Assembly (NCBI GenBank): GCA_963402885.1
Contig: OY727102.1
Location: 18,476,001-18,540,000 of the forward strand
Direction: 5' to 3'
From: Antedon bifida
Lineage: Eukaryota; Echinodermata; Crinoidea; Comatulida; Antedonidae
DNA: 64,000 nt
The notes beneath the pieces were generated by a model, which did not search any database, was not told where the DNA came from, and worked only from the letters and a program-made list of their open reading frames with translations. How positions within the stretch are numbered: the first letter of the stretch is position 1; every line of letters begins with the position of its first letter. Of the stretch, positions 46,801 through 57,500 are shown piece by piece. The translations under genes were made by a program, and so were the position numbers.

Positions 46801-49800
46801 GCCCATATATGGAGATGATGATGTAATACCACTACCATATTAAGGCATATCACTACCATATTTAGGCAAATCACACTGTAGACAAAGCTTAAAACAATAA
46901 AGATATAATTTTTTTTTCAATTCAAGATATCAATTTATATTTCCACAATAGGCCTAATAATATTTTGAGATAAGATAAGAGATCCAGAAAATTTATTCCA
47001 CGCTGTCTAAAAGAAATATAATTTTATCAACAGATCTGGCATTCCGATGACACTAATCAGCGATATCATATCTATAAATGTATATGACGTAAATTTAGAT
47101 GAAGTAACGGATGTGAACATCAACATAACATTGCCGCCAGTAAGTCATCAGGCATTGTCCCCCGAAAAAATGATTTATTAACATTTTTCCGGACCCCTCA
47201 TCCTTAAACTTTTTGGAGGTTCAATATATTTAATCGTGTGTATATAGTTAATCACTTTGACCAAAATTAGATCCAACACAATTTATTTACCTGTAATATT
47301 CTATTATTTAAACTGTTGTCCAATAATTATATATATTACATATTGTTATGGTGATTATAGGCCTAATGATGTATAATATGTTTTACTTTTAGCATGCTAA
47401 CAATATTCAAGAAAATCGAAAGCTAACGTGCTGTTTTTTGGATGGAACAACATCAGATATACCGTAAGTTCAATCAATGAGGGATTGGTCTACTCATAGT
47501 ATCACATAAATAAACAAACAAAAAAACACATTACTATGAAATTATTATTGTTTCTTTGTAAGATTTTGGTCAACAGAAGGTTGTTCAATTGAAACGGATA
47601 ACAACCAAGCGGCAAGTGTCACGTGCGTGTGCAACCATTTGACTTCTTTTGCGATTCTTATGCAAGTAGAGAGCAGTAGCAGTGAGGTATTCGTTTCTAA
47701 AAGCAAATTTGATTAACCACAGTAATTTGCATGACTTTAACCATCAAATTGCCTATAACCAATTTGTTTTTGTTCCCACTTGTACGTAGTGTAGCGACTT
47801 AGGTGCAACGCAATTGCTTTGATCAAATTGCCTGTGGTGCGCTTGTGTTCTTGCGCAAGTTTATGTAACTTTCACAATACATGCCTACATTATTTATCAT
47901 GAATTCTTTGCTTCCGTAAAATCTTCATTTTTATCCCACACATACTTTTATCTTCTAAATTGTCTTCGATTTGGCAGTTCTAAGTATTAGTAGCTTTGAC
48001 AATACATTCCTATAAATATTCTCTTATTTATCATGAATTCTTTGCTTCCTTAAAATCTTCATTTTTATCCCACACAACTTTTATCTTCTAATTTTCATCG
48101 ACTTGATAGTTCTAAGTATTAGTAGTTTTGACAATACATTCCTAAATGTTTTCTTATTTATCATGAATTCTTTGCTTCCGTAACTGTCATCTTCATTTTT
48201 ATCCCACACCTACTTTTATCTTTTTTTTTTATCGATTTGGCAGTTTATTTATTATACAATTATTACATAAACTAAAAATATAACATTAACGGCATAATAT
48301 GTTCGACGCATCTTATTATTGTTTCTGATAATAAATTGACTGTGCGTTTTTAGGTACTAGACGAAGTGAAGGAACTGATAACAAGCGTACTGACGTTGAT
48401 CGGTATTTCAATTTCAACCATATTTCTAGTTTCAATCATAATCATCATATACATGATACCGTGAGTTTGTTCTTTTACATCACTTTTAGTAACAAGAGCT
48501 TACAGATATATTGTCTCCTTAACAAACATTTTTTTTCCCAATTTTTTTAAAATATTCCATTTTAATGTCACATATTAGTTATTCACTTTGACCAAAAACT
48601 GAATCGAACAAAAATGATTTACCTGAAAAAAAAATGTAATTTAAAGCAAAAATACTTAAATTGTCTGTCAGACAATGATTTTTTGTTAAAATTAACCGTT
48701 TATTTTGTCTTTAAAGTTATTACAGAAGTAAATAACTTGATTAAAACAGCAATATTGCCTATTTAAAGTCTGATTTTATTAATCTTCATTTTTCATGTTT
48801 TGAGGGACAATATATCTTTAAAGTAACGTTTAGTTTGTCACTCGAGCAAACCCTTGAGTTTGGCAAAAAATGATAGTATAGAGACCAGATGATAAACTTC
48901 GGCAGGATTCATTTGCAGAAGGTAGGTCGTGTCTAGAGAAACTATTTGCTCATGCTGAGGTTTGTAAATTCACCGAATCGAATGACAGATAAATGCTTTG
49001 CAATCCTCTCTCATGAAAGCGCAATAAAGTATAGGCTTATTTGATTTCAACAACAACAAAACTAAAAGCAACACGATTCAAGTAAAAACTATTCAAGTGG
49101 TCACTGTACTTATCTCCGTGGCGTCTAATTTAAGCTTGGTTCCCACTAGGACGCAACGCAAGACGTAAACGCAACGCAAACGAGGTGACCAATGACTGAT
49201 TAGTCAAATCCCTTACGTTGCGGTACGTCGTTGTGTTGCGTCTCTAGTGGGAACCAAGCATAAATAATACGCTGCGTTAGACTAAACGCGTGTGTGAATA
49301 TAATACAAGTAACCACGGTCAAACTATTGCAATTGTATTACAGAGAATTGCGTAAGAATGAACGCTTTGTTATTTTGCGGCACCTTGTGATTTCTCTTCT
49401 CTGCATAAACACATCATTCACATGTCTGACACTGAACATTAAACAACGTGTAAGTAATTTTTTGTTCTTAATTGCAAAAATTAATTTGGATTGTGTAGAT
49501 TCACGACCCAAAGGAAATCACGCGTCCTTATTTGCATATTCAAAGTTGCGGTCCCATGATGAATATGTCCTATATCTCTAATAAAGTGATTTAATTTATG
49601 TTCTAAAACGGTGTGAAATTTTGAATATTCAAGTTAGCTTGGCACATTATAGATAATTCCAGTGTTTGACACAGTATTAAGCTCCCAGAAGCCAAAATAT
49701 CTGCGCAATCGCATAATTATGTATAAACACTTTCGATCGTGAGAATATGAATCCGCTCGCGATTCTGGAAATTCTACAAGGTCTACATGGACATATTGAA

Positions 49801-51635
49801 GAGTCCATGGGATACTAAAATGTTTAGTTTTTCCTGATAGTGTAAAACAGACTTTTTAGATCTATTTTAGGTTATTTGCACTATTGTAGCTGCAAGCCTT
49901 CATTATAGTCTGCTCGTATCCTTCTTGTGGATGATTCTCTGGTGTACAGAACTGTACTGCAAGATCAGACATCCGTTTGCAGATCACCAGAAACGTTTTA
50001 AATACTTTCGAGTGATTGGTTGGATGCTGCCTCTTGTAGGTGTAGCAACGGTAGTTGGTGTTACGAGAGAGGAATACGCATCGTCCAGGTAAAAATTATT
50101 TACTAAGTATAGTATATTAAGACGATATAAATATTAACATTTTCAGAGGGCTTCCTTCCAAAACATCGGGAATAAACAGAAACATGCATCCAATGTTGAC
50201 TGACTTCGAAACTTTCCTAGAACCGGTAGTATGTATAGGAGAACAACTTCCTATCAAATTACTTTTTATAAGAGAATTGATGATACATTTTAGAATCTTT
50301 GTCATTTCAGTTGCTGGTTGAATACAAGTAATCGAGTGATCTTGACGTTCATTGTACCAGTTGCTTCAACTATTCTGGTAATATTCTCCAATTGATATGT
50401 CTATATTGAACACTGCAGCTGCTGGTGTGCATGTTCGTTTTATGTTCATCAAACCTGTAGTGGTGGTTTTTATCGCTGTTGGTTTCAATTAAATTTTGAA
50501 ATAAAATAGTATGACATCCACAAATAGTACCGTAATATGTTATTTTAAATATTGAATACAAAAAAATGTGCAGTATTGCAAAAACATCAAGTGCAATATA
50601 TTGTGGTAAACTTGATTCTTTTCACGACTAAGCTGCACCTTTTCCGGATCCACTAATATTTCATTTTAACTTCAATTGTATTCTCCACAGATTGTATCAG
50701 TTCAATTAATCGTTGTATTTTATGAAGTATATAAAAAATCAACATCAATGCCTACCAGCGAACATGATGAACATCTGAAGTTGAAGAAACTAAGGTAAAG
50801 CTCTGTCTACACTTTATGTGACAAAAAAATGTGATGTGCCCATATATGGACATGATGATGTCATATTACTACCATATTTGTGCATATTTGGGTATATCAT
50901 ACATTTTTTGTCAAACTAGTTTGATAGTGTAGACTGAGTTAAAGATAGTTCAGAAGGCATTTGTCTCTTTTACGGCTAATTTGTATAAGATGCAACATAT
51001 TTATGGACTTTTTTTCCATTATTAATTATCGCTATCTTCATTGTTGTAGATCAATGTCATACAGGGTGTTGCTGTTAGCCCCAGTGGTTGGATTGCCGTG
51101 GGTGACGGGCTTCTTCGTCATTCTTAATGATTCAATGTATACTCAGTTTATTTTCATCGTTTCTGCTGCATTTCAGGGGTTGTGGATCTGGATCTCACAG
51201 TTTTGCCTAAGTCAAGAGGTAGGTAGCCATATCGTACTTTTTTTGTCAAACTAGTTTGATAGTGTAGACAGAGCTTTAAAATTCTGGATTTGATATTACA
51301 ATTTAATCCAATTATTGCCAATAGCACCACTTGCTTTCCGGTGGCAATTAAGTTTACTAGGAATTAATCGATAGTTAGTTAAAAACATTTGATTCATTTT
51401 CAGGTTCGATATGCCTTCAGGAAACACTTTCAATGTTTTAACAACCAGATATCGTCGAGAAAAACCACCACTACAATTACGAGGGTAAACAGTATATATT
51501 GCTATTTATTTTAAAACGGCATTAATTCATTAAAACGTGAAAAATATTCACCAACTTCTGAAATACTATATTTATTATTAATTATCAATTATATCTTTAT
51601 TCTTTCAGACTGACCTCCAGACTTATTTTACCTGA
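43861..51635 (+). CDS. Adhesion GPCR with N-terminal discoidin (F5/8 C) domain
   Basis: 17 exons: 43861-43927, 44016-44371, 44553-44691, 45230-45364, 45530-45643, 46309-46369, 47034-47139, 47393-47463, 47563-47686, 48354-48460, 49344-49449, 49871-50088, 50311-50377, 50691-50794, 51050-51218, 51404-51484 and 51609-51635; 683 residues. Order: signal peptide (about 1-21); discoidin domain (about 24-187) with LGVESGEILDEQMHASS, WICVDFGEKKRVTGV and the closing MRFEILGC; an acidic linker; a short GAIN region; a GPS motif (CCFLDGTTSDIPFWSTEGC, then CVCNHLTSFAIL) keeping the HLT autocleavage triad; then TM1 (STIFLVSIIIIIYMI) to TM7, with the family-B2 TM6-7 stretch GLPWVTGFFVIL and FQGLWIWISQFCLSQE, and a 35-residue tail. 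It should be a surface receptor whose tethered agonist starts at TSFAILMQ. The ligand is unknown; discoidin domains bind glycans, phospholipids or collagen. The exon 6 donor (TT then GTACGA) is the weakest call. AATAAA at 51932. Confidence 0.9.
45867..46199. mobile_element. MITE family D, full length
   Basis: TTAAAGATGTTTTGTCCCCC at left, GTGGACAATACATCTTTAA at right. Interior GAAGATTAATTAAATCAGAC is shared with 31351-31680. It lies in intron 5 of the adhesion GPCR. Confidence 0.75.
46753..46890. mobile_element. MITE family A copy, diverged
   Basis: Left AAAGCCTTGTCTATACTATC, interior GGAGATGATGATGTAATACC, right CACTGTAGACAAAGCTTAAA. Intron 6 of the adhesion GPCR. Confidence 0.7.
47891..48240. 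repeat. ~132-bp tandem triplication in GPCR intron
   Basis: TATTTATCATGAATTCTTTG begins at 47891, 48025 and 48155 (spacing 134 and 130). Each copy goes on with CTTCATTTTTATCCCACAC and ACTTTTATCTT; the third is incomplete. It lies between the GPS exon and the first transmembrane exon. Confidence 0.85.
48504..48823. mobile_element. MITE family D copy
   Basis: Left AGATATATTGTCTCC, right GAGGGACAATATATCTTTAA. Interior TTTGACCAAAAACTGAATCG and TTACCTGAAAAAAAAATG are the complement of the usual inner block, so the copy is inverted relative to 31351-31680. Another short decayed fragment sits at 47150-47240. Confidence 0.65.
49132..49262. mobile_element. MITE family B, complete
   Basis: TAAGCTTGGTTCCCACTAGG at left, CTAGTGGGAACCAAGCATAA at right, with GACGCAACGCAAGACGTAAA and its inverted partner inside. 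It is next to exon 11 of the adhesion GPCR. Confidence 0.8.
50797..50940. mobile_element. MITE family A abutting an exon donor
   Basis: Starts AAAGCTCTGTCTACACTTTA only two bases after the last base of adhesion-GPCR exon 14 (50794), so its first bases form part of the GTAAAG donor context. Right end TTTGATAGTGTAGACTGAGT. Confidence 0.8.
51230..51276. mobile_element. MITE family A right-end fragment
   Basis: TTTTTTTGTCAAACTAGTTT then GATAGTGTAGACAGAGCTTT. It starts about 12 bp after the exon 15 donor. Confidence 0.75.
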
Positions 51636-51674
51636 AGTTGTTTACCATACTGCATAAAATAATGTACTGTGTAA

Positions 51675-51773
51675 AGGGTCTTTCACACCTGTTCGTGAAG
51701 ACGAAAAGAAAACGAAACATTGATGTTCGATTCGCCGGACCGGAACAGTGCCGGAAGAGGTGTGAAAGACCCT
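51675..51773. mobile_element. MITE family F, 99 bp, with TAA target duplication
   Basis: AGGGTCTTTCACACCTGTTC at left; AGAGGTGTGAAAGACCCT at right. TAA occurs at 51672-51674 and at 51774-51776. It lies in the 3' UTR of the adhesion GPCR, 40 bp after the stop codon. Confidence 0.8.
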
Positions 51774-51948
51774 TAACTTGGCTTTGTACAAAACAAAAAT
51801 ATCTATTTCGCTCTTGAACATTTTATTTAAGATCTCAAATTATTTTTTTGCTGGGCGATTTAAACTTTTATCAACACTTTTGTAAATGTTAAGAGTTATG
51901 TGATATTGTTGTGTGTTAGATTTGTCATTTGAATAAAAACATTACTTG

Positions 51949-52102
51949 TTTGAAGTTGAAGAAACTGAGGTAAAGCTCTGTATACACTATCACAATTTAT
52001 GTGATGTGCCCACAATGGACATGATGATGTCATATCACTACCATATTTGGGTACAACACACTTTTTTTTGTCCAAATAGTTTGATAGTGTAGACAGAGCT
52101 TT
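51949..52102. mobile_element. MITE family A copy carrying a duplicated GPCR exon 14 end
   Basis: 51973-52102 is a family A copy (AAGCTCTGTATACACTATCA to TTTGATAGTGTAGACAGAGC). Directly before it, TTGAAGTTGAAGAAACTGAG then GTAA repeats, with few mismatches, the last codons and donor of GPCR exon 14 (TGAAGTTGAAGAAACTAAG then GTAA, ending at 50794). See the finding on exon fragments. Confidence 0.8.
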
Positions 52103-52280
52103 ATACAGCACACTATTGAATAGAATGTTATTTCTAATGAGACAGGAGTTTGTACCAGAAAGCCAACTCTATCAAAACAAATAATAATAGTGTCTCGGCT
52201 TAATAGTTGTAAAAAAGAAACAATATGGAATTTGTTGATTCCCAATACTTTTGTTTAGTGCTCTAGACAATCTAAATGTT

Positions 52281-53711
52281 CTAATCAGTTGACTTTGGTA
52301 CTCTTTTCCTTCTTTGCCTTCCTTTTCTTTTGCTTCCCTCACTTCCCGATTTATTTACAATATTTCCTTCACTTCGTTTCTTTTTCTTTTTAACCGACAA
52401 TGGGTTTGGTCCTTTAGGTTTTTTCTTTTTAAAACGAACTCTCTCAGCTTGCGGCAAGAATCTTTGTTTTAATTTCTTAAGAGTGTCTTTTTCCTCCGTT
52501 GAAGGTGCCAAATTATTGCTTATTTTACTGTCTGCAGTTTTTTGGGACACAACTGACGGTTTTTCTAATACAATGGCGTTGAAGTTTATATACAGCAAAG
52601 GTGCGGCTGGAACTTTTCTCAATTGGTTTGATAAATCTGGATCCTATTGAGTTCAAGAAACAATTTGGTTAAGTTTGAACTACTGTACTATACTATCACA
52701 ATGTATTCTCAAATGGACATAAAATCTATGATTGAAGGCTTATTTTTTGGAATTTTATTTATGTTACACAATCTTGTTGAAAATAATATAGGTAATATAA
52801 CTTGAATTTTAAGTTTCTGGTATTTTTATTCAACTTCGGATTTTTATTTTCGTGCTACAGCAAAAATTATCCACCGTATACCCACCATCTTTTTTTCACT
52901 TGCTAGGGAATCACCAGACATGTTATTACATTAGGTTAATCACATGATCAGTGGAAAATCAATTAAACCAACGACTTTAGCCTACCTGAGTTGCAATAAA
53001 GTAATGATGCTGGTTACCATCCACTAGCATACTCAATAGACACTCTGACGCACCGACAGGTTTACCGTGATGTGCACATTTACGCACTTTAAACCGTTTT
53101 AAGATTGACATGGCACCATACAATTTACTCCCAAGGTTTTCCATTTCCGATATTGCGCAATTGGTAGTGAGAAGCTTTTTAAAAAAATAAATTATCATGT
53201 TAAGATATCTCAAGATTTGGTTTCAGTAAATACAGTAGGTACCTGTGTATGGAGTTCACTCAATGGAAGATAGGTAGCTTTCTATTCAATCTGTGAATGA
53301 TATGATGCGTATTATAAGCACAGAATACTGTATTGTGTTTAATTTTCAGTCTATACAAAATCTAGGAAGCTAGCCATCAATTGTGTTGACATGTCTTTAA
53401 ATCAAAATGCATTTTAGCAGCTAAGACTGAAAGCGCATTCTACTCCCCTGTTGCGGTCTGTTAACTCTCTCGATTTTGTCTCGAAAAATCTAAAGCTTTA
53501 AAATGGTGTAAATCATGAAAATGCAGTGCTTAAGTACCTGTACTTCTTCTCCAATATATTTTGGTATCTGTTCCTTGAGATTGATTTTGTATTGCAGAGC
53601 CATGTTGGTGAATGTACCATCAATGAGAATCTGGTACGGTGCTCGAAACTGGTAGTTGTTTTTATAAAATGACAAAAAGCGCCTTGCATGTTTGTATCGC
53701 CTCACCTTCAT
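52281..53711 (-). CDS. UTP23: rRNA-processing protein UTP23 (PIN domain)
   Basis: Three coding exons: 53711-53538, 53174-52986 and 52643-52281; 241 residues (human 249). The N-terminus MKVRRYKHARRFLSFYKNNY and the block PYQILIDGTFTNMALQ are the PIN-like fold start of the family. The zinc-binding pattern appears as a Cys at residue 64, then RKCAHH, then ASECLL; NQHHYFIATQ follows. The tail (residues about 170-241) is basic, with runs such as RFKKKKPKGPNPLS and RKGRQRRKR, typical for nucleolar proteins. UTP23 belongs to the small-subunit processome acting on 18S rRNA maturation at the early cleavage sites; the PIN site is thought not to be catalytic. A good acceptor lies 10 nt upstream of the ATG (CTCTCCCAG at 53722-53730), so a non-coding first exon is expected upstream, toward EIF3H. 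Confidence 0.94.
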
Positions 53712-53721
53712 TTCGTTGCTA

Positions 53722-54556
53722 CTGGGAGAGAAAATGGGAGAGGGAAAAATATTTGTTTTAGAAAATGTTAATAAACTGGTTAGCTTTTGGAAAAATATCT
53801 ACTTTGCCCACCAAAACATAATTTACAGTTATAGCCTTAGCCTACATACTGAGTGATTTACATAATGATTTAATTACAACATTATTAATAAATATTAATT
53901 ATAAAATTAACCACTTTTTTGGTGTAACCCACACCATAGTTACTAAAGTAAAACCATGCCTTTTTAGGCCTAGCTAGAGCAAGACTTTTGCGGGTACAGT
54001 AGTACTGCACAATCCTTTGCACAGAGAACACCCTACTAACTAGGCCGAGGACCCACAGCACTACCTAGCCTAGGCAGCCCGGCCCGAAAAGACTGTTCGT
54101 TATGGCTAGCTAGTACTCTAGTAAGTAGGCTAATAATACGTTTGGCCTAGCTAGGCCTAAGCTAGCTTATTTAGAGGCCTAGGTAGTTATATATGGCTAT
54201 TAATAGGTGTCTCTACATGTATTAAACAATGAACACATCAATAATTGCAATACAAATATAAAGTCAACAAAAAGAATCAAATTAATAACCAAAAATAGAG
54301 ATCGACGTCGGCGAAACACAAAAACAAACAGCAAGAAGAAAGCACATGTGTTTGACATTTAACCTTTTAAAAGTTTAAAAAACTAATTAAAAAAATAGTT
54401 CAGCTGAATTATAGCGGAAGAAATTAAACAAAATTATTTCATAATTTAAAAAATATTAAATACTATACAAATTGACTTGTATATGTATAAAATCAACTTT
54501 TTGGAATATTATAAACTATTTTAAATGTGGGAAGAGGATGTCGAAGAAGTGAAAAA
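53722..54556. promoter_or_regulatory. Shared upstream region between UTP23 and EIF3H
   Basis: The two start codons are 845 bp apart and point away from each other. The segment must contain both transcription starts and the untranslated first exon of UTP23. It is mixed: AT-rich near 54360-54500 and AGGCCTAG-rich near 53960-54180. No TATA box is assigned. A bidirectional promoter is an inference from layout. Confidence 0.5.
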
Positions 54557-57500
54557 ATGGCAGCCGTCGTGAGCACGTTGGACCAGCCTGTATCTCAAGT
54601 ACAGATTGATGGCTTAGTATGTCGTTTTTTAGTGTATTTAGGAATGGAAAGTTAACTTAATAGTTTAATAAACTCGTGTATAGGTTGTAGAGATGAGTCG
54701 TATAGCTGTTCAATGCGCAAAATATGATGGTAGGCTAGGCATATTAATCCTGGCTAAAAAGCGGAAACAAAAGCGCGATGGAGGCGCGCAGAGAAGAAGA
54801 GGCCTACTACGCTAGACAAGTAGTAGTAGGCCTAGCTAGTAGTAGTACTAGCCTAAGCTAGGCCTAGTCTAGTAGGCTTAGCTAGAGTGTAGATTCATGA
54901 TTGGTTTCCCCGCTGCTGGATGTATTAAAAAATACAGAAACAGAATTTGAACAATTAAATGTGTGTTAAAAAAAAGATGTTTTTAAGATTTTTATCTAGA
55001 CTAGGCCTAGTAGCCTAGCTAGGCTAGAACCAAAATTTCTGGAGATTTTGTTAATTAAAATTCGGTAGATTGGAGGCTTCTGGAGAAATTGGGCAGGTTG
55101 GAATGTTTGCTGTGTGTGGTAACAGTTCCGACGGCGCTGCCCTGGCTGGCATACAGCAGATCATCACTATATACACTGCCAAGGACAAGTACAGAGAGTG
55201 TTAATTTATATTTAAATCTTGTTCATACTGTAGGTTGCCCTCAAGATTGTCAAGCATTGTGAAGAAGAAGGAGGATGCACCGGTGAACTTGTACAAGGAG
55301 TGCTGCTTGGTCTTGTTGCCAAGGATACTCTTGAAATAACAAATTGTTTCCCCTTCCCGAAGCACACCGACGATGAAGACTTTGATGAAGGTGACGATGA
55401 CTTATTAATTGTAAAATAATATAGTAAAGAATGAAAATATTTATCCCAAGTACATAACGACAACAATCTGTTTCATAAATCATAAGTCCGAAAAAAATGT
55501 AGACTTGCCTTCTTCTAGATTGCACCTACAGTACCTAAAGCCTGTAAACTATATATAAATTTTCTTTATAGCTCTGTCTACATTATCAAACTTTATGTGA
55601 CAAAAAAAATGTCATATCCCTACCATATTTGGGCATATCACCACCATATTTGTCTTATTTTAGTTCAATACCAGATGGAGATGATGAGAAACCTACGACA
55701 TGTGAATATTGACCATCTACATGTAGGCTGGTACCAGTCCACTCACTACGGAACGTTTCTAAACAAGGAGTTGTTAGACTCACAATTTAATTACCAACAT
55801 TCTATAGAAGAATCTGTTGTCCTCATTTATGGTAAGAATTGGGTCCACACAGTTAATAATAACATATTCGAGCACTGAATGCTTGTCAGTATACCGTACG
55901 AGAGTGATGTGACACTTTGTAATTGTTTTTGTTAGTTTTTTATTTATCTGTTTTTCTCAGAGCAAACATAATTTCTATGTATATTTTATATGCAAATCAC
56001 AATAAATGGAAGTAATTTTGCACTGATGAATGTATATAATGTAACACATTTGTTAGGTGTTGGTTTATCATAAATGTGTGAGGCTCTATTGTCTTTTTTT
56101 ATACCTTATGAGTTTCTTGAAGGAGAAATAATGTTCTTGAGAATCTTGCATGGATAAAAGCAAAGTGTGAAAATGGATTAAACTTTACTGTGAACTTTAA
56201 AAATTAATTTTTCTTTATGGATGCAAATGCAATGTTTAGTTTTTAATTTCTTTTTTCCCTTTAGATCCAATAAAGACAGCAAAAGGAAGCCTTAGCCTAA
56301 AAGCTTACCGATTAACACCTCAAGCAATGGAAACATACAGAGAACAAGACTTTTCACCTGAATGGTAATTAATAGCTCAAGTAAAGCTTTGCCAGTACAG
56401 GCAATAATCTTGGACATATAGCCATAGTTATGTCATAACTTTGTATAAACAAGATTGATGAAAATAATAAAAGAAAAATATTATTGATTACTATTTTTTT
56501 TTTCATTAGTAATTTTTATTTTGTTTATTATAGTACCAAAAAGAATGGTCTTACTTATGAGAAACTGTTTGAAGAGATACCGGTGAACATCCGTAATTCG
56601 CATCTCATTAACATAATGCTGTGTGAATTGGAGGAGAAATCACCACCTTGTGGAGACACATTCCTCAACTTGGCCACTGGGTAAGATTGTTATTATAAAT
56701 CCAGAAAATATATTTGTATTAGATTGTAAGATCTATATAACACACCTGATGGTATTCTTACTGTCCGATTGGTTAATTTTGTGTCACATGACATTCAGTC
56801 TTAGTTCTACTGCAAGGGGAAAAAAACCCAAGAAAACTATTTAATGATCCTATTGCACATTCCACTGTTTGTAAACATTCTAAAAATGTTCTGCAACGAG
56901 ATGCAAGTGTCATGTATGTTGTCTGTAACTAGAATAATATTCGGCTAAATTCCAAGAGCTGCCTTTTTTAATGGCCTAACCTTTGATATAGATTAAAGAG
57001 GAAAGCAGTGGATTATTGAGAAGTAGTAGTAGTTATTAACAGTAGGTGTGTTATAATATAAAATGATGATTATATGGGAGAATGTTTTCAGTCATTTTAA
57101 GCCTGGCTATTGAGCCCAGTTCTGCCTCGTTAAATTGAAAAGTCCATTTGAACTCATGAAATATTCTCCCCATTTTAACTCAAAACATTCATTGTATAGC
57201 AGCTCAGATCATCAATACAATACAAACAAATCATGTAGATATTGTATCATTTTGGATATTGATGCTACTACTAATGAATTGTTCTTTCAGCAATGTTTTG
57301 GAAAAGAACATGGAATTGTTGATGGATTGCCTAGATGACATTAACCAAGAAACAATGAAGTTTTTAAACTATCAACGAACGCTATACAAGATAAATGCCA
57401 ATAAGCATCAACAGATGTACAAAAGGGTATGTTGTTTATGTATTACATAGCCTTACAAATATATGGACATATGATATGACCATATATGTTCCTTCTTACC

